A stretch of DNA of 64,000 bases, taken from Cristatella mucedo (taxonomy: Eukaryota > Bryozoa > Phylactolaemata > Cristatellidae). Position numbers and translations under genes: made by a program. Below are positions 46,361-58,193 of this stretch, piece by piece. The notes under the pieces are model-generated. The model saw only the letters and a list, made by a program, of their open reading frames with translations. It was not told the origin of the DNA and ran no database searches. The stretch is taken from contig WPIO01000066.1 of assembly GCA_009760855.2 (NCBI GenBank), forward strand, positions 1,014,501 through 1,078,500, read 5' to 3'. Within the stretch, counting starts at the first letter, position 1. Every line of letters starts with the position of its first letter.

Positions 46361-47052
46361 TCTCTAATGTAATGTAATGTATCTCCGTCAGTAACTCCAC
46401 AAAGTCATAAAGACCATGTGGGCGTTACGCAGGAGAGTTTTGTATAGCTCACTCACAGCCTAAGCGGCTTTTGGTACGCATTCGGTACCCAACAGACTTC
46501 GTCTCACGCAACAAAGAGAAAGTGGGAAGCATAGCAGAGTCAGGAGAGCAGTTGAGGTAGTGAGTAGCAAAGAAGTAGCAGTTCAGGACCGCTGAAAAAG
46601 ATGTGCCATAGTCGGCAGTTGGAGAGTAGATGTCGTTGCGTAAGAATTGTGGAAGCGAGTTCCACAGTCTAGGACCTGCAGAGCTAAAGCTTCTGTCGCC
46701 GACTGTCTTTAAGCGGAGGAATGGGACAGCTAATTTATTGTCCACACAGGACCTGAGGGCGCGAACAGGCTGAAACTGATGTAGCAGTTCAGCTAGATAC
46801 GAAGGAGCCAAGCCGTGGCGGGCCTTGTGGGTCAGCGTAAGAACTTTGCTCCGTATCCTTTGCTCAACCGGCAACCATCGTAGCTCTTCCAGAAAAGGTG
46901 ACACGTGCTCAAATCGCTGGGACTTGAAGACCAGCCTTGCAGCCATATTCATAGTCTGCTGTAGTGGCATATTAGCTTTCTTTGGCAGCTCAGCCAAAAG
47001 GGAATTACAATAATCAAGCCGAGACAGAACTAAAGAGCTAGTTAAATTTTTC
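46361..47052 (-). mobile_element. LINE-B 3' half with long open frame
   Basis: Minus-oriented, tail complement at 46361-46385. A frame is open from 46997 to 46449 (182 codons). It runs from LPKKANMPLQQTMNMAARLV through RRLPVEQRI-type sequence, LAPSYLAELLHQFQPVRALR and SAGPRLWNSLPQFLRND to MRTKSRLGCE. This is the C-terminal region after the catalytic domain. It is one of the youngest LINE-B copies. 5'-truncated near 47052. Confidence 0.92.
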
Positions 47053-47054
47053 CT

Positions 47055-48865
47055 TTACCTGTCATGCATAACTAAGATCATTATGCTGCTACGCATATCT
47101 AGAATCATGAAATTGTTATTTAGCCTCAGGTCATGTCCGAGCATCTTCCAAAAAAGCTGTAGTCAGGCCACTTCTCGAGAAAGCGACACTGGACCGAGAG
47201 AACTTGAGCAATTACCACTCAGTCTCCCTTCTAATATTCCTATCAAAGACACTAGAACAAGTCGTGGCAGACCCGGTGAAGTTGTGTTGAAACTTCAAAC
47301 CTAGCTAGTAACTTCCAGTCTGGCTTTAGAGCTAATCACTCCATAGAATCAGCATTGCTTAGGGTGAACAACAACCTACTTAGGAATACAGACAAGGGTA
47401 GAGTATCTCTGCTTGTTTTGCTCAATATTTCGGCAGCTTTTAGTAATATAATACTACAAATAATGATAATAATAATGCACTTGATAAGGCGCCTTCAGAG
47501 TACTCAATCTCTTCCTAAGAGCTTTACATTTACTGCAAAGGGAATATTAATCATCAAGTTGCCCTAGAGCTCTTTGATCTCACGTAAGCATCACTGGCAA
47601 TGCACTGTAATGGGTCAGGTCCTACTTCGGAGGGATACTCCAGAGCAATGACGTGAATGAACGAAGGTCACCCAATGCGCGTCTGAAATATGGGGTGCCT
47701 CAGGGATCCTTGCTAAGTCCGGTTCTTTTCACGGTTTAAACTTTCCCTCTTGCCGATGTGATTGCCAAGAAAAGCCCAGGCTTTTATATCTATGTGGATG
47801 ACAGGCAGTTGTGCCTTTGCTTTGATCCATCTCAGCCACCAAGCTCCTCAAATTCTCTCAACCTACTTGCTGCATGTATCGATTACAAATGCATATGGAT
47901 GGCAGGCAATTTTCTTAAATTAAAGAAGGTAAAACTAACTTAGTAATTAAATGCAAACCAAGTGTGATTTAGAAATTTGACACGTTAACACTCAAAATCG
48001 GCACTGCCAGCATATCTCATGTTAAATCTGCACAAAATCGAGGTGTTATGTTTTAAACTGATCTCTCGTTAGACGACAACACCAACTCCACAGTCAAGTC
48101 TGCCTACTTTTAGCTGCATACTAATGCAGAAATTCGGGCTTGTTTAGGTAAGGATACCGATTCCAAGTTGGTCCATGCATTTGTGACATCCCATCTTGAC
48201 TTCTGTGACTCACTGCTTGTTTGCCTGCCGGAAAATGCAATCAGGGGCTTATAGGTGGTGTGAAACTCTGCAGGTCTGTCCTGCGCTTCACAGTTGCCGC
48301 GTCACACGAATTTTCGCCGACCAGCATTGGCTACCAGTCAAGTAACAAATCGATTTCAAGATCTTGTCGCTCACGTTTAGGTCACTTCATTCTTTTGCTC
48401 CAGCCTATCTCTCAGATCTGCTCCCCACTAGGCCAAGCATCGTCCCACCCACTATTCGGAATCTAACAGCTTGCCAATACCTCGTACAAACCTCAAATCC
48501 TTTGGAAACTATGCATTTAGTTCCTATGCTCCCAAAGCCGAGAAACTTATCCCGACTTGCGTCATAGCACTACTGGACCTAACCACATTAAAACAAAACT
48601 TTAAGCACTCATATTTAGGGCAGGATTTTGAGGGTTCCTATGATTCGTCATTTATGTGCCAATTCGTGCTGACACAGTACATGCTGCCTCTAATCACACT
48701 TTCATGCTGACCCTGTGCATGAAACCCTTGAACATGTTATTCATGTTGTTTACCAAGCTTGACACCGCTCAACTTTAATTTTGCTACCTTTGCAGCAAAT
48801 GTAAAGCGCCTAGAAAGAGATTGAGTTCTCAGACGGAGCTTAATCAAGGGTGTAGTCATTATTGT
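47055..48865 (+). mobile_element. LINE-A reverse transcriptase copy, with nested LINE-A end
   Basis: Plus-oriented. It covers the start of the reverse transcriptase (AVVRPLLEKATLDRENLSNY, FLSKTLEQVVAD), LLVLLNISAAF (usual D now N), the YGVPQGSLLSPVLF block near 47690 and YVDDRQLCLCF near 47790. The C-terminal part and the 3' hairpin near 48805 follow. Frames are broken repeatedly. A short minus LINE-A end is inserted at 47450-47542. Confidence 0.87.
47450..47542 (-). mobile_element. Short LINE-A 3' end with TSD
   Basis: A piece of about 93 bp with the (AAT)n tail complement and hairpin only. It is inserted in the plus LINE-A between AATAT at 47445-47449 and at 47543-47547. Confidence 0.78.
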
Positions 48866-48944
48866 TAACCTTTATCTCTTCTGGGCTCCTGTCACGATAA
48901 TTATCGCGACTTAGTTGCATTATGTATCGATGAAATCCACTCAT

Positions 48945-50170
48945 GGATTGCAGCAAAGTTTCCTAAATTGAAAGAAGATACCAGCAGATTACTATTTACG
49001 TGTGATCAACATGATTCAGAACATGATAGGTAATCCTACAATAGGCTCAGCTAGCACATAACCAGTTGAATGCAGACCTAATCTAGGTGTTCCGTTCCAT
49101 AGTTACTTTTCATTAGATGGCCAAATCAGTTCCACAGTCAAGTCTTCATAATTTCGGCTATATTTCAAAGCTATAATTCGGGGTGATACCACATTGCTAA
49201 CAATCGGCCTCCTTTATCCATAGATACCACATCTGAAGTGATCCAGACATTCGTAATGTAATGTATCTCCGTCTGTAACTCCACAAAGTCGTTAAGACCC
49301 TGTGGGTGTCACGCAGGGTAGTTTTGTATAGTGCACTCACAGCCTAAGCGGCTTTCCGTACGCATTCGGTAGCCAACAGACTTCGTCTCACGAAACAAAG
49401 AGAAAGTGGGAAGCATAGCCGAGTAAGGAGAGCAGTTGAGGTAGTGAGTAGCATGGAAGTAGCAGCTCAGGACTGCTGAAAAGGATGAGCCACAGTCGGC
49501 CAGTAGGAGTTCTTGACTTCACAGGCTCTACTTCTCTAAGTCACTGCTTGTCGGTCGACCGGCCGGTGCTACCAGACGCTTACAGATGGTGCACAACTAT
49601 GCATCTAGGCTTTTCTGACATGAGATTTGCAGTTGCCACATTATGCTACTTCTCACGGACCTGTACTAGCTCCTAGTCAAGCAACGCATCGACATAAAGG
49701 TTCTTTCATTCACTATTATGTACGGTTATTCTTAGGCTTGAGGCTACCAAAAAGATCTAATAACCCACCATATTAAGCATACTTAACACCACTTTTCTGA
49801 AACTAGTAGTTTCCCAATACCTTAAGGACCCTTAAGTTCTTACCCGACGTGCCTTCAATCCGAATGCTCCAAAAGGTTGGAACTCACTACCGACGCCCGT
49901 CACAACTTCCATTGACTGGGCCATTTTAAAAGAAAACTAAATATATTTATTTCTCCCAGCATTTATCGGGTCCTTGTGATGATCACTGTATGTGATCATG
50001 CTCGCCCACACTGTGAGCGCCGTCACTAACCGTATTTGCAAGCCGACCTTGTGGGTGTCACCTCTAACCACTTTATCCTTGCTGTAATGTAGCACACTAC
50101 TACTAACCATTCGATCATGCTTACTTTGCAGCAATGTCCAACGCCTAGAAAGAGATTGAGTTCTCTGAAG
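48945..50170 (+). mobile_element. LINE-A 3' half, interrupted by LINE-B
   Basis: A plus-oriented, old copy. It runs from about the LKLKEDT region (near 48960) through the thumb and C-terminal region to the hairpin near 50140. The LINE-B at 49255-49508 splits it between CATTCG and TTCTTGACTTC, which are adjacent in other LINE-A copies. Confidence 0.8.
49255..49508 (-). mobile_element. LINE-B 3' insertion in LINE-A
   Basis: Minus-oriented, about 250 bp, with the tail complement (TAATGTAATGTATCTCCGTC) at its left and the coding end up to the SADCGSS region. No clean target duplication is visible. Confidence 0.85.
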
Positions 50171-50226
50171 GCTCTATACAGGGTAATATCAATATCATTA
50201 GCTCTGTACAGGGTTATATCGATGTC
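50165..50226. repeat. Short tandem duplication
   Basis: Two imperfect copies of a unit of about 33 bases (GCTCTATACAGGGTAATATC / GCTCTGTACAGGGTTATATC) lie between LINE-A and an S2 SINE. Confidence 0.75.
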
Positions 50227-50229
50227 ATT

Positions 50230-50400
50230 ATTAATGAATGAGGTCGGGGGTTTGAATCCTGCTATTGGGCTATCCTTTATTAACAACTACATGTTGCAGT
50301 GACATCTATTAGGGCTCTTCTGCTGCAATGCAACTGGATCTGTTAAGTCAGCTAATATTTATTCATTTATGTTAAAATCATTTATGTTAAAATCATGTGC
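50230..50400 (+). mobile_element. S2 SINE, 5' head partly lost
   Basis: It has GAGGTCGGGGGTTTGAATCC in the B-box position, then a diverged body (CATCTATTAGGGCTCTTC) and AGTCAGCTAATATTTATTCA at the end. The A-box part is missing. A 15-bp unit is doubled in its tail (ATTTATGTTAAAATC). Confidence 0.75.
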
Positions 50401-50609
50401 ACATTTCAGCAAATATTGTCTTGCAGGTTTAACTGCATGTAAAATGATCTTATTGAAATTGACCCAAGACTTGTAAGTTCGTTCACCGCAAATTAAGCAC
50501 ATGAAACAGCAGAATGTTTTTTACTCACAAAAACTGCTTTACGACCATCAAACAGGTCAACTTACAGGTCTAAAAATGTAACACAACATTTCCTCCTTCT
50601 GCTATCTCA
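50401..50609. other. Spacer, nothing recognised
   Basis: AT-rich, no feature. Confidence 0.3.
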
Positions 50610-51535
50610 GAATACTGATACGAAATACTTGTCCATGGTCCGTGTTAGTATTGACGATCTCACAATTATACGTGTTTGATCATTACGGCACCCCAAGCTT
50701 ATGGCTGGACTAGGCGTTGCTTCTCTAACAGGTGATGCTGCCGGGAGACCATCACCAAGTGCTTGGAGTTCGGGTCCCGTTTTTAGCAGTTGCCTAAATT
50801 TTGAAAGTTTCGTTAAGAAGAATGCTTCCACAGCTAGCCAACCCCTCCGATTCCTATCTAAGCTTAGGAACTATATTTGACGGTTTCTTGCAACATATTT
50901 AACTAGCTTCCTTATTACGTCTCAACTAGAGTATTGCAATTCTGTTTCGTTGGGCTACAAAAAAAGTCAACACGTTACTGCAGCTAGCTATGAATATGGC
51001 TGCAAAGGTAGTTTTCGAATCCCAAAGGTTTGACCATTGTCTCCTTTGCTAGAATAGCTTGGATGGCAGCTGGTTAATCAACGGATTCAGAGAAAAGATT
51101 TTATACAGGCCCATAAGGCCCGCTGCAGTTCGGCTCAGCAATACTTAGCTTAACTGTTGCACCCATTTTTACCTCCTCATGGCCTCTGGTCTGTATGGAT
51201 AACAGATATTAGCTGTTCAATTCCTCTGCTAAAATACCGTTGGCGGCAGAAGTTTTTCCTCGGCATGTCATAGCCGGTGAAACTGACTTTCCCGACTCTT
51301 ATACAGCAAAAGGTACTCTCCTGCTGCGAACTTTGGCACATCTTTGGCTCAATTACCTCAACTGTTCTCCTGACTTTGCTGTTGTCCTCACTTTCTCTTT
51401 ATTGAGTGAGATAATGTCTCTTAGTTACCGAATGCGTACCGAAAGCCTCTTAGGCAGTGAGTGGGCTACACAAAACTTTCCCAAATACCCACATAGTTGT
51501 TTCTGCCTTTAAGGCGTTACAGAAGGAGATTGATT
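50610..51535 (+). mobile_element. LINE-B 3' half, old
   Basis: Plus-oriented and heavily decayed. It starts near the KLLLIGRPKHVAGL region, continues through SRLDYCNS-like and LAPSYLAELL-like sequence, and ends with GCGTACCGAAAGCCTCTTAG and a degraded tail at about 51535. Confidence 0.8.
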
Positions 51536-51942
51536 AAAACAAATTACATGAGATAGTACATAGTATCACTGCTATCCATGCCTTGCTGAGGCTACATTCG
51601 TCGAGCGGCGGACTAATCTTGTTCCTAGCGCCTCAGCGAATATCAATAACAGGATTTACCTGCGATCGGAGCTGGTTAGCAGAAACTAAAGTGGTAAATT
51701 GAACAAGCCACGGCTCCATTAAATATTGGCTGTAAAAAAACCCAAATAGTCAATAGGGTCAGGAAATGGTGTCCGACTCTTTGACGGAGGATGAAGAGCT
51801 TTAGTAGGAAGGCGGTGAGAGATCACGAATAGCAGAAATATCGGTGGCAAGTTGCTGTGACACGTCGCTAGCGTCCAATAGGGTTCATATAACCTTTAAT
51901 GAAAATAGTAATGCAATTATACAAGCTCTATATAATGCGTCG

Positions 51943-52022
<80 letters not shown>

Positions 52023-52361
52023 AACAGCACCTGCCAGGCTCTTTACATATGGTGTTAAGAAGCATGTCGATGTGGTTTGCAATGACATACACAGCCTCAG
52101 AATGGGTAAGTCCCGAATCATAATTTAAAAAAAACTCAGAAAGAGCTACTTTGAGGCATTCATAATGCCAGGTTGGCTTAATCTTAGGTCGCACAACCAT
52201 GACAAGGCTGTAAAATCAGTTGTTGAGCATTGGGCAACAGAGCGAAGCAAATGTTTCAGGACATTTTCAGGGTATGTCTGGGGCATGGGAGATTCAATAG
52301 CCAACCAAATTCGTAGCATTTCTGCCACTGCCGCTTTGGTTGGTCGAGAGCCGGAGCGGAG
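51536..52361. other. Unique sequence with a (GA)n microsatellite
   Basis: No repeat family match outside 51945-52020. Frames running through the GA run (Arg-Glu or Ser-Leu repeats) are artefacts. The plus frame at 52165-52386 has ordinary composition but no domain. Confidence 0.35.
51945..52020. repeat. (GA)n microsatellite
   Basis: A pure GA dinucleotide run of about 76 bases, likely polymorphic in length. Confidence 0.98.
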
Positions 52362-52798
52362 GCTTGGCTCCTTCGTACCTAGCTGAACTGCTACATCAGT
52401 TTCAGCCTGTTCACGCCCTCAGGTCCTGTGTGGACAATAAATTAGCTGTCCCATTCCTCCGCTTAAAGAAAGTTGGCGACAGAAGCTTTAGCTCTGCAGG
52501 TCCTAGGCTGTGGAACTCGCTTCCACAATTCTTACGCAACGACATCTACTCTCCAACTGCCGACTATGGCACATCTTTTTCAGCGGTCCTGAACTGCTAC
52601 TTCTATGCTAATCACTACCTCAACTGCTCTGCTAACTCTGCTATACTTCCCACTTTCTCTTTGTTGCGTGAGACGAAGTCTGTTGGCTACCGAATGCGTA
52701 CCAAAAGCCGCTTAGGCTGTGAGTGCGCTATACAAAACTCTCCTGCGTAACACCCACATGGTCTTTATGACTTTGTGGAGTTACTGACGAAGATACAA
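52362..52798 (+). mobile_element. LINE-B 3' fragment, young
   Basis: Plus-oriented. The open frame from 52340 to 52750 covers LAPSYLAELLHQFQPVHALR, SFSSAGPRLWNSLPQFLRN and the end LGCECAIQNSPA, then the 3' hairpin to 52798. The (ATTAC)n tail is short or absent. Confidence 0.92.
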
Positions 52799-54469
52799 GG
52801 CTGAGGGTGACGCAATCAGCGACTAGCAAGGTCGGGAGGCCAGTCGATGTCCGCCAGCCCCTCTTGCATAAAGCCGGTCGAGGTGACAGAAAAAAAGGAC
52901 AGGGCATGCTTCCGCGGAAGCCTCGACAAATACCAAGGATAGCTGATTCAGCTCCCTAATTTTCATAACTGCTGTAGAGTCTCCGTCGCTGTTGTCATCG
53001 CTTGCACTGAAACCACTGACCTGCACCGTGAAGAGCGATCACCTTACCCCTACGCTAAAACTCAGAACCTCCCGTGCCCGAGGGAAGCCTTCCGAATGCA
53101 CTCGCCACTACTACCATGTCCGCTTGCACAGTGCTCAAGGTCTACGGTGTTTATTCAGCCTAGCACATTCCTATTTGACCTACAATTTGGCTAGTCGGCC
53201 GATATGCTACAGCTTTGAGAAACGAGTTAGTTTTCTTCTTTTGTGCAAGTGTGGTCAACTCAGCAGGATATCGTGATGTCAGTTGGGGTTGAGTAGAAGG
53301 TTATGGGAGAATACTAATCAAAAGCTTAGCTTCTTAAGGGCTTAGCGTTGGCTTAAGTTACAGCTGAATGACTTGAGTCAGAAGAGTTGAATGTATGCTA
53401 CAGTTTTCAATACGGTTTGATCTGTGACTTATAAGTTAATAACTAATTGTAGGTGAATAATAATGCCGGAGACAAGATCAGTACACTTGGAGCTTTAAAC
53501 CGGATATCTGCATTATTAAAAACAGCTAATTGGTTGGGAAGTATGAAGCTATTAGAGCATTTCAAACTGACGGTCTAAAATAATTAAGTATATAGGCACA
53601 GCCTTTAGGTTTTCCTTCTTCATCGAATCTTGGTTGTCTTCTATTACACGTGACTGTGTTAAGCCACAGCTCACTAGATCTGGTGGAAATAGCAGTAGGA
53701 CGGAATACAATATTTTTTATTATTAACAGACAGTAAAAACTGCAGTAAAAGAATGCATCTAGAGTCCATAATTTAGTAATTAGAAATGTGAATGCCGATA
53801 AAGAGAACCACATGATGAAGCCTTACACGTTTCATCTGGATGTTTGATTGTAGACAATATCCTTTTTAATTGAGCAGTTAAATATTGTCCGACTAAGCAT
53901 TTATCCCAGCTGTGAAGTATTTACAGTTTTTAAATCACCGGCGTAGAAAAAACAATCTTTAGGTGTAAATTTAATGTGATTTGCATGTTTTAAAGACGAG
54001 AGTAGAGTAGAAAGTCATATGTAATGCTCATTAAACCCAAATGCAAATACATTTCTTAAGCAGCTAACAACTCTACGGTATTTGTGACTGCACAAAACTT
54101 ACGTCCATAAATTTTCAAAAGATTCAACACGACCAGAAAACAAGCGCACCATGAAAGAAAGAACATTTTGATCACACAACTGGGTTCAATGCTTCAAGAC
54201 TTCAAGTGAACCCACACTGCAAATATTTCGCCAGTGGCGACTTGCTTTGTTAATCGTTGTGCCAGAGTTTAAAAGCTTTCTATTCAGCAAAATACATTCT
54301 CTCAGCATTCCTGATGGCGTTAAAGCTACGAAAATCCAACTGAAGTGGCAAATTGTCTTAGCTTGCAACGAGTGATAAGTGGCAAATAATAGTTAGTCCT
54401 TCAAGGTTCTTAATTCTGACTGTGGCTTTACATTCATTCGATTTTTTTGTTTTATCTCTTACCCACAGC
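52799..54469. other. Unique sequence, no gene recognised
   Basis: A GC-richer patch at 52800-53130 carries a minus frame (52823-53026; 67 codons, acidic start SASDDNSDGDS) and a plus frame (52992-53276). Neither has a domain or paralogue. The rest is AT-rich without features. Confidence 0.35.
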
Positions 54470-56340
54470 TTGTAGATAGACAAATCGAGCTACAACCGTA
54501 CGTTTGCAATTGGTGACTTACACGGCTGGCCTACTCTTCTGTGAAAGTCGCAACGGCAGTAATTCAACCCCTTCTTGCCAAATTGCTCCAATTCTCCGTC
54601 TGGCAGCATTTGCATGTCACGGGTGAGTCAGCAATATTCAGCCGTCAGGCGCTGGTATAGCCATCTGCAGTACCCCCCGAATAGGCATTCGCAATCTTAC
54701 CAATAGACACGGATTCCGATAGTGTAGGTAAGTTTTTGTGACCAGGCGATCCCCTTCTAGTTTAGGTAGCGGCACAACGCGTGCATTAAAACCTGAAGCT
54801 AAATTATCGCCAACGACAAGGGCGAAGCGACCGATGTTCTAAACTCAGTGCTAAAAGCAGCACCATGATAAATAAAAAAAAGCGCATACAACTGCCAGCA
54901 GACTACGGCTGTCACGGCACGCGATTTCCAAGTGATCCGTACACAGCTCACGGCAAGCAACTGGTCCCATGAAAAACAGCGATACACTGCAATTAACCCC
55001 TATACACGGCGAAAAGCTGCAATGCAGCTAAAATTTCTAAAATAAACGTCAGAAAACTAAGTTGCAGTTTAGATTCTAAATTGTAAAGAATGCTGCTATA
55101 TATTTCATGCAGTTACATTTGCATGTTCTCGTGCTACGGCCTCCGATAGAGTGGGCCAGCTGACCTGTTTATGTTTTTGAACGGCGATACATCTAGCAGT
55201 CAGACAAAACGCTTCACGAAACTGCGGTTTTGATTCCAATTTTATATGGAAGAATATGGATAGGTTACAATCCACAGCTAATGTGATTGGGCTTTCGCAT
55301 TTTAATGCTAGGATCTCCAGAGGCCCGACTCTTGCGGAAGCCACAAGTTAATTGAACTGCGATACAGCTGACCTTTCCACGAAAGGCTTCGCGCAACTGT
55401 CGTTTAATTTCAATTAATGGTGAATAGTATGTTACCCTGACCAGCCAAATTTTAGCTGATTTCACGTGAACGTTCTCAGCCTAAACCCCGTGATGTTCCA
55501 GCCCAAATTGCACCCCTTAACAGTGGAACTGCGACAAAGCTGCCATTTTCTCAAAAAAGCTAGGCGAAACTGCGGCTTTGATTCAATATTACAGCAAACT
55601 GGGTTCACAGTTTAGCACTTGATATCATGCGATTACGCTTAGGTATTCCAATCCACCGACCACAAGCTGCGAATTAGCACCACCAGATATTCTAACAGTA
55701 CCGCAGCTGCCATTTTCACGATAAAGTTTGCGAAACTGACTCTTTGATTCTTCTTTAAAAAACCGTGCTCCTGGTTTACCCACCAACATTCACGCTATTT
55801 CTCTTTCCCGATTTCACTCGGAAGCCTTCATTATCCCGATCCATTAAGCCTGCCTTAATGTTCATATCGCCGCACAATTGCAATTTCAAAGATATATGTC
55901 GCACTACTCTGGCTTTGATTGCAAATTAAAAAAAAAATGCTCCGCTTTTGCCTACTATGTTTCATGCTGCTGCGTACTCGCCTTCTTGCGAAATGTATTT
56001 CCTTGCATGACGCCCAGTCCTACATTTTTGAATTGCGAAAAAGCCACAATTTCCTCAATATGAATAGAACTAACGAGATTTTGATCGTCTATACTATTGA
56101 AAAATTGATATTTACGGTTGCCACCTAAACTACATTCCGAAAGACATGAATTTCCATACAAGGGCCTCCAACGACCTGACCTGCTCAGCATTAATAATTG
56201 CAACACAGCTACTCTTTAAAAATATGCTTGGCAATATCACTCACTTCACAACGAAATTTGTTTGACAAATGATAAATCGGGTTTTCTATTATTATGACAT
56301 CACTACCCTAAGTGCGTGACGCCTAAAGTAAGCTTGGTTT
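54470..56340. repeat. Right copy of duplicated flank
   Basis: Diverged direct copy of 645-2180. The order is the same: CAGCAATATTCAGCC (54608) against CAGTAATATTCAGCC (720), the AGGTAGCG block, CCGATGTTCTAAACTCAGTG against TCGATGTTCCTGAAGCAATG, GGTCCCATGAAAAACAGCGA against GGTCTCATGAATAAAAACGA, and then the ~170-bp array. The left copy has an S2 SINE and an extra AT-rich insertion that this one lacks. Confidence 0.75.
55061..56330. repeat. ~170-bp tandem array, right copy
   Basis: About eight diverged units. The core CTGCGGTTTTGATT and its variants occur near 55061, 55221, 55396, 55569, 55735, 55906, 56068 and 56239, at spacings of 160-175 bp. A second conserved block, GCAACACAGCT.CC.TTTTC, precedes each core. 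Units have diverged far, so the array is old. No coding capacity. Confidence 0.72.
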
Positions 56341-56514
56341 TCGCATTCAGTGGCAATATGTAGGCAGGCTGGCCTGCCCCCGCGATGTGAGACCCTAGCG
56401 CCGGAATAACCATGCATATTGTGAAGAATGCAGAATGATCTTATGCAAAATTTGTTGCTTAATAGTCAAATCTTGATTTTCAATTTGAATCAAAACCGCT
56501 GTCACATGACAAAA
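56341..56514. other. Spacer, nothing recognised
   Basis: A short unique interval between the array and LINE-A. Confidence 0.3.
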
Positions 56515-57480
56515 TTAATAAAAATAATAATACACTTGATAAAGCGCCCTCAGAAAACGTAATCTCTTTCTAGGTGCTTACATTTGCGGAAAAGGAAAGA
56601 ACTCTCGAATGGTAAGAGGAATAATGCTTGATAAGCGACATTAATAACATGGTTATGGGCGACATGCACAGGGTCGGCACGCAAGGGTGGTAAGTGGCAG
56701 CATGCGAAGTGTCAGCAGGCGTAAGAACATGAAGAACGAATATCGGGGACCTACTAAATGCTGCCACAAATAGGTTCGTTTTTAACTTCGGTTTAAACGC
56801 GGTAAAGTCAAGGATGTCGTGTCTCATGTCTGGAGTGAGTTATAGGCTTTGGGATAATACAAATCAAACTAGAGGCACGCTTTCGAAAGTGTTTGTGGTT
56901 CGTACGAAGTAAATAGTTAGTTTTCGAAAAACAGGGGCTACGAAGCTTATCCTGGTGGGAGAGTAGATCTGATAGACTGTATACAGCCAAAAAATGAAGT
57001 GCCCTAAATAGGAACGACAGAAAAATCATCGACCTGTTGCTTGACTGATAGCTAGTGAAGGTCGGCGGGTGTGATGTGTGTGGCAACTGCGAGGCTCACG
57101 ACAGGCAAGCCTGGCTACAGAGTTTTGCATTAGCTGCAAGCACCTGATTGCACATACCGGTAGTTCCATAGCAAGGGTAGAATCATTGATCTTGTCCGTC
57201 TTCTGGACAAATACCCTCTAGGAACAGTTAGCTCAATTATCACAGGGTTTATCAGGTAAGGACCTAGCCTGGGAGCGGTTGAGGAGAATGTTATAAAAGA
57301 TAATTCATTTATATAGTGCCCAAAGAGAACTTAATCTCTATTCAGGCGCTTCGCATATGCCTCGGGGCTCGAGCCCAAGACCTCAGTCAGACCTTGGTCG
57401 GGGCGAGCACCTAAACCGCTGGACCAAACCAGCTGATCATTAACATCAGCATGTTTAGATAATGCGTCTGATATTCAATA
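56515..57480 (-). mobile_element. LINE-A copy with internal deletion and nested SINE
   Basis: Minus-oriented, with the tail complement and hairpin near 56525-56575 and the C-terminal region up to about 57165. It then jumps to linker sequence (57185-57290) that in the 61620-64000 copy lies more than 1 kb further 5'. An S1 SINE interrupts the linker at about 57296-57438. The jump indicates an internal deletion. Confidence 0.75.
57296..57438 (-). mobile_element. S1 SINE
   Basis: Minus-oriented. The head GGTTTGGTCCAGCGGTTTAG, the B-box-like GGGCTCGAGCCCC, then GAAGCGCCTGAATAGAG and the hairpin second arm. It is inserted in LINE-A linker sequence. Confidence 0.87.
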
Positions 57481-58110
57481 ACGTAATTGATATTATTTTT
57501 TATTATAGTTACTATATTATTGTTTTTGGTCCCAAATGAAGATGTTGTTCGTCAATATAAATTACTTTAGCTTTATCAATACTGCCTAACCTGCAGTAGT
57601 ACTACAATGTTTGGTACATTCGTGCCTTAGTTTATCAATGGCCTCCTCGAAAAGATTTTGGTAGTCGCCAGAATCATCTCACTAAAAATTTCTTTAATTC
57701 AAAAGAGGTGCCGTAAGAAGTTAAAATCATGAAAGCAGCTATTAATCAGCAAACCGGATACCATCCATTTCCGATTAGGTGTTTTCACGGAAAAAGGAGC
57801 ATTGAATAACTACAGATTTGTTTACGCATCAACGAATAGAGAGATTACAATAAAGTATTTGAACTTGAGAGCGATAATTGAGACTTACCGAAAGACGGTG
57901 TTGAGTTTGTAAGCTACGAATTGGCTCTGGCCTCCCTCTCTCAAAAGAAATTGTTGAGATACCTCAGAGCCAAGACAGATTTTTTAGGACAATGCCAATG
58001 TTTGATTAGCAAGTATTTGAGAGAGCTTGGTGAGAAAAAAAATTAAATTTTTGACGGATGATACATTACTGCTGTCTGTAGTAATGTATTATCTAACAAT
58101 GATCAACAAA
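57481..58110. other. Unique AT-rich sequence, probable 3' flank of IgSF gene
   Basis: No repeat or open frame recognised. It lies downstream of the poly(A) signal of the minus-strand membrane exon. Confidence 0.35.
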
Positions 58111-58115
58111 TCCAC

Positions 58116-58121
58116 TTTATT
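58116..58121 (-). promoter_or_regulatory. Poly(A) signal AATAAA
   Basis: AATAAA on the minus strand, about 73 bases after the stop codon at 58194-58196 of the membrane-plus-tail exon. The position is normal for a polyadenylation signal. Confidence 0.55.
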
Positions 58122-58193
58122 CGATATGTGATCGAACTCAAAGTAAAATCGACTACGATAAAAAAATATCCTTCTTAGTTTTCTGCTATTTTT

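Noticed and set aside
51844-52200. Frames with Arg-Glu or Ser-Leu repeats
   Set aside because: They are translations of the (GA)n microsatellite on the two strands.
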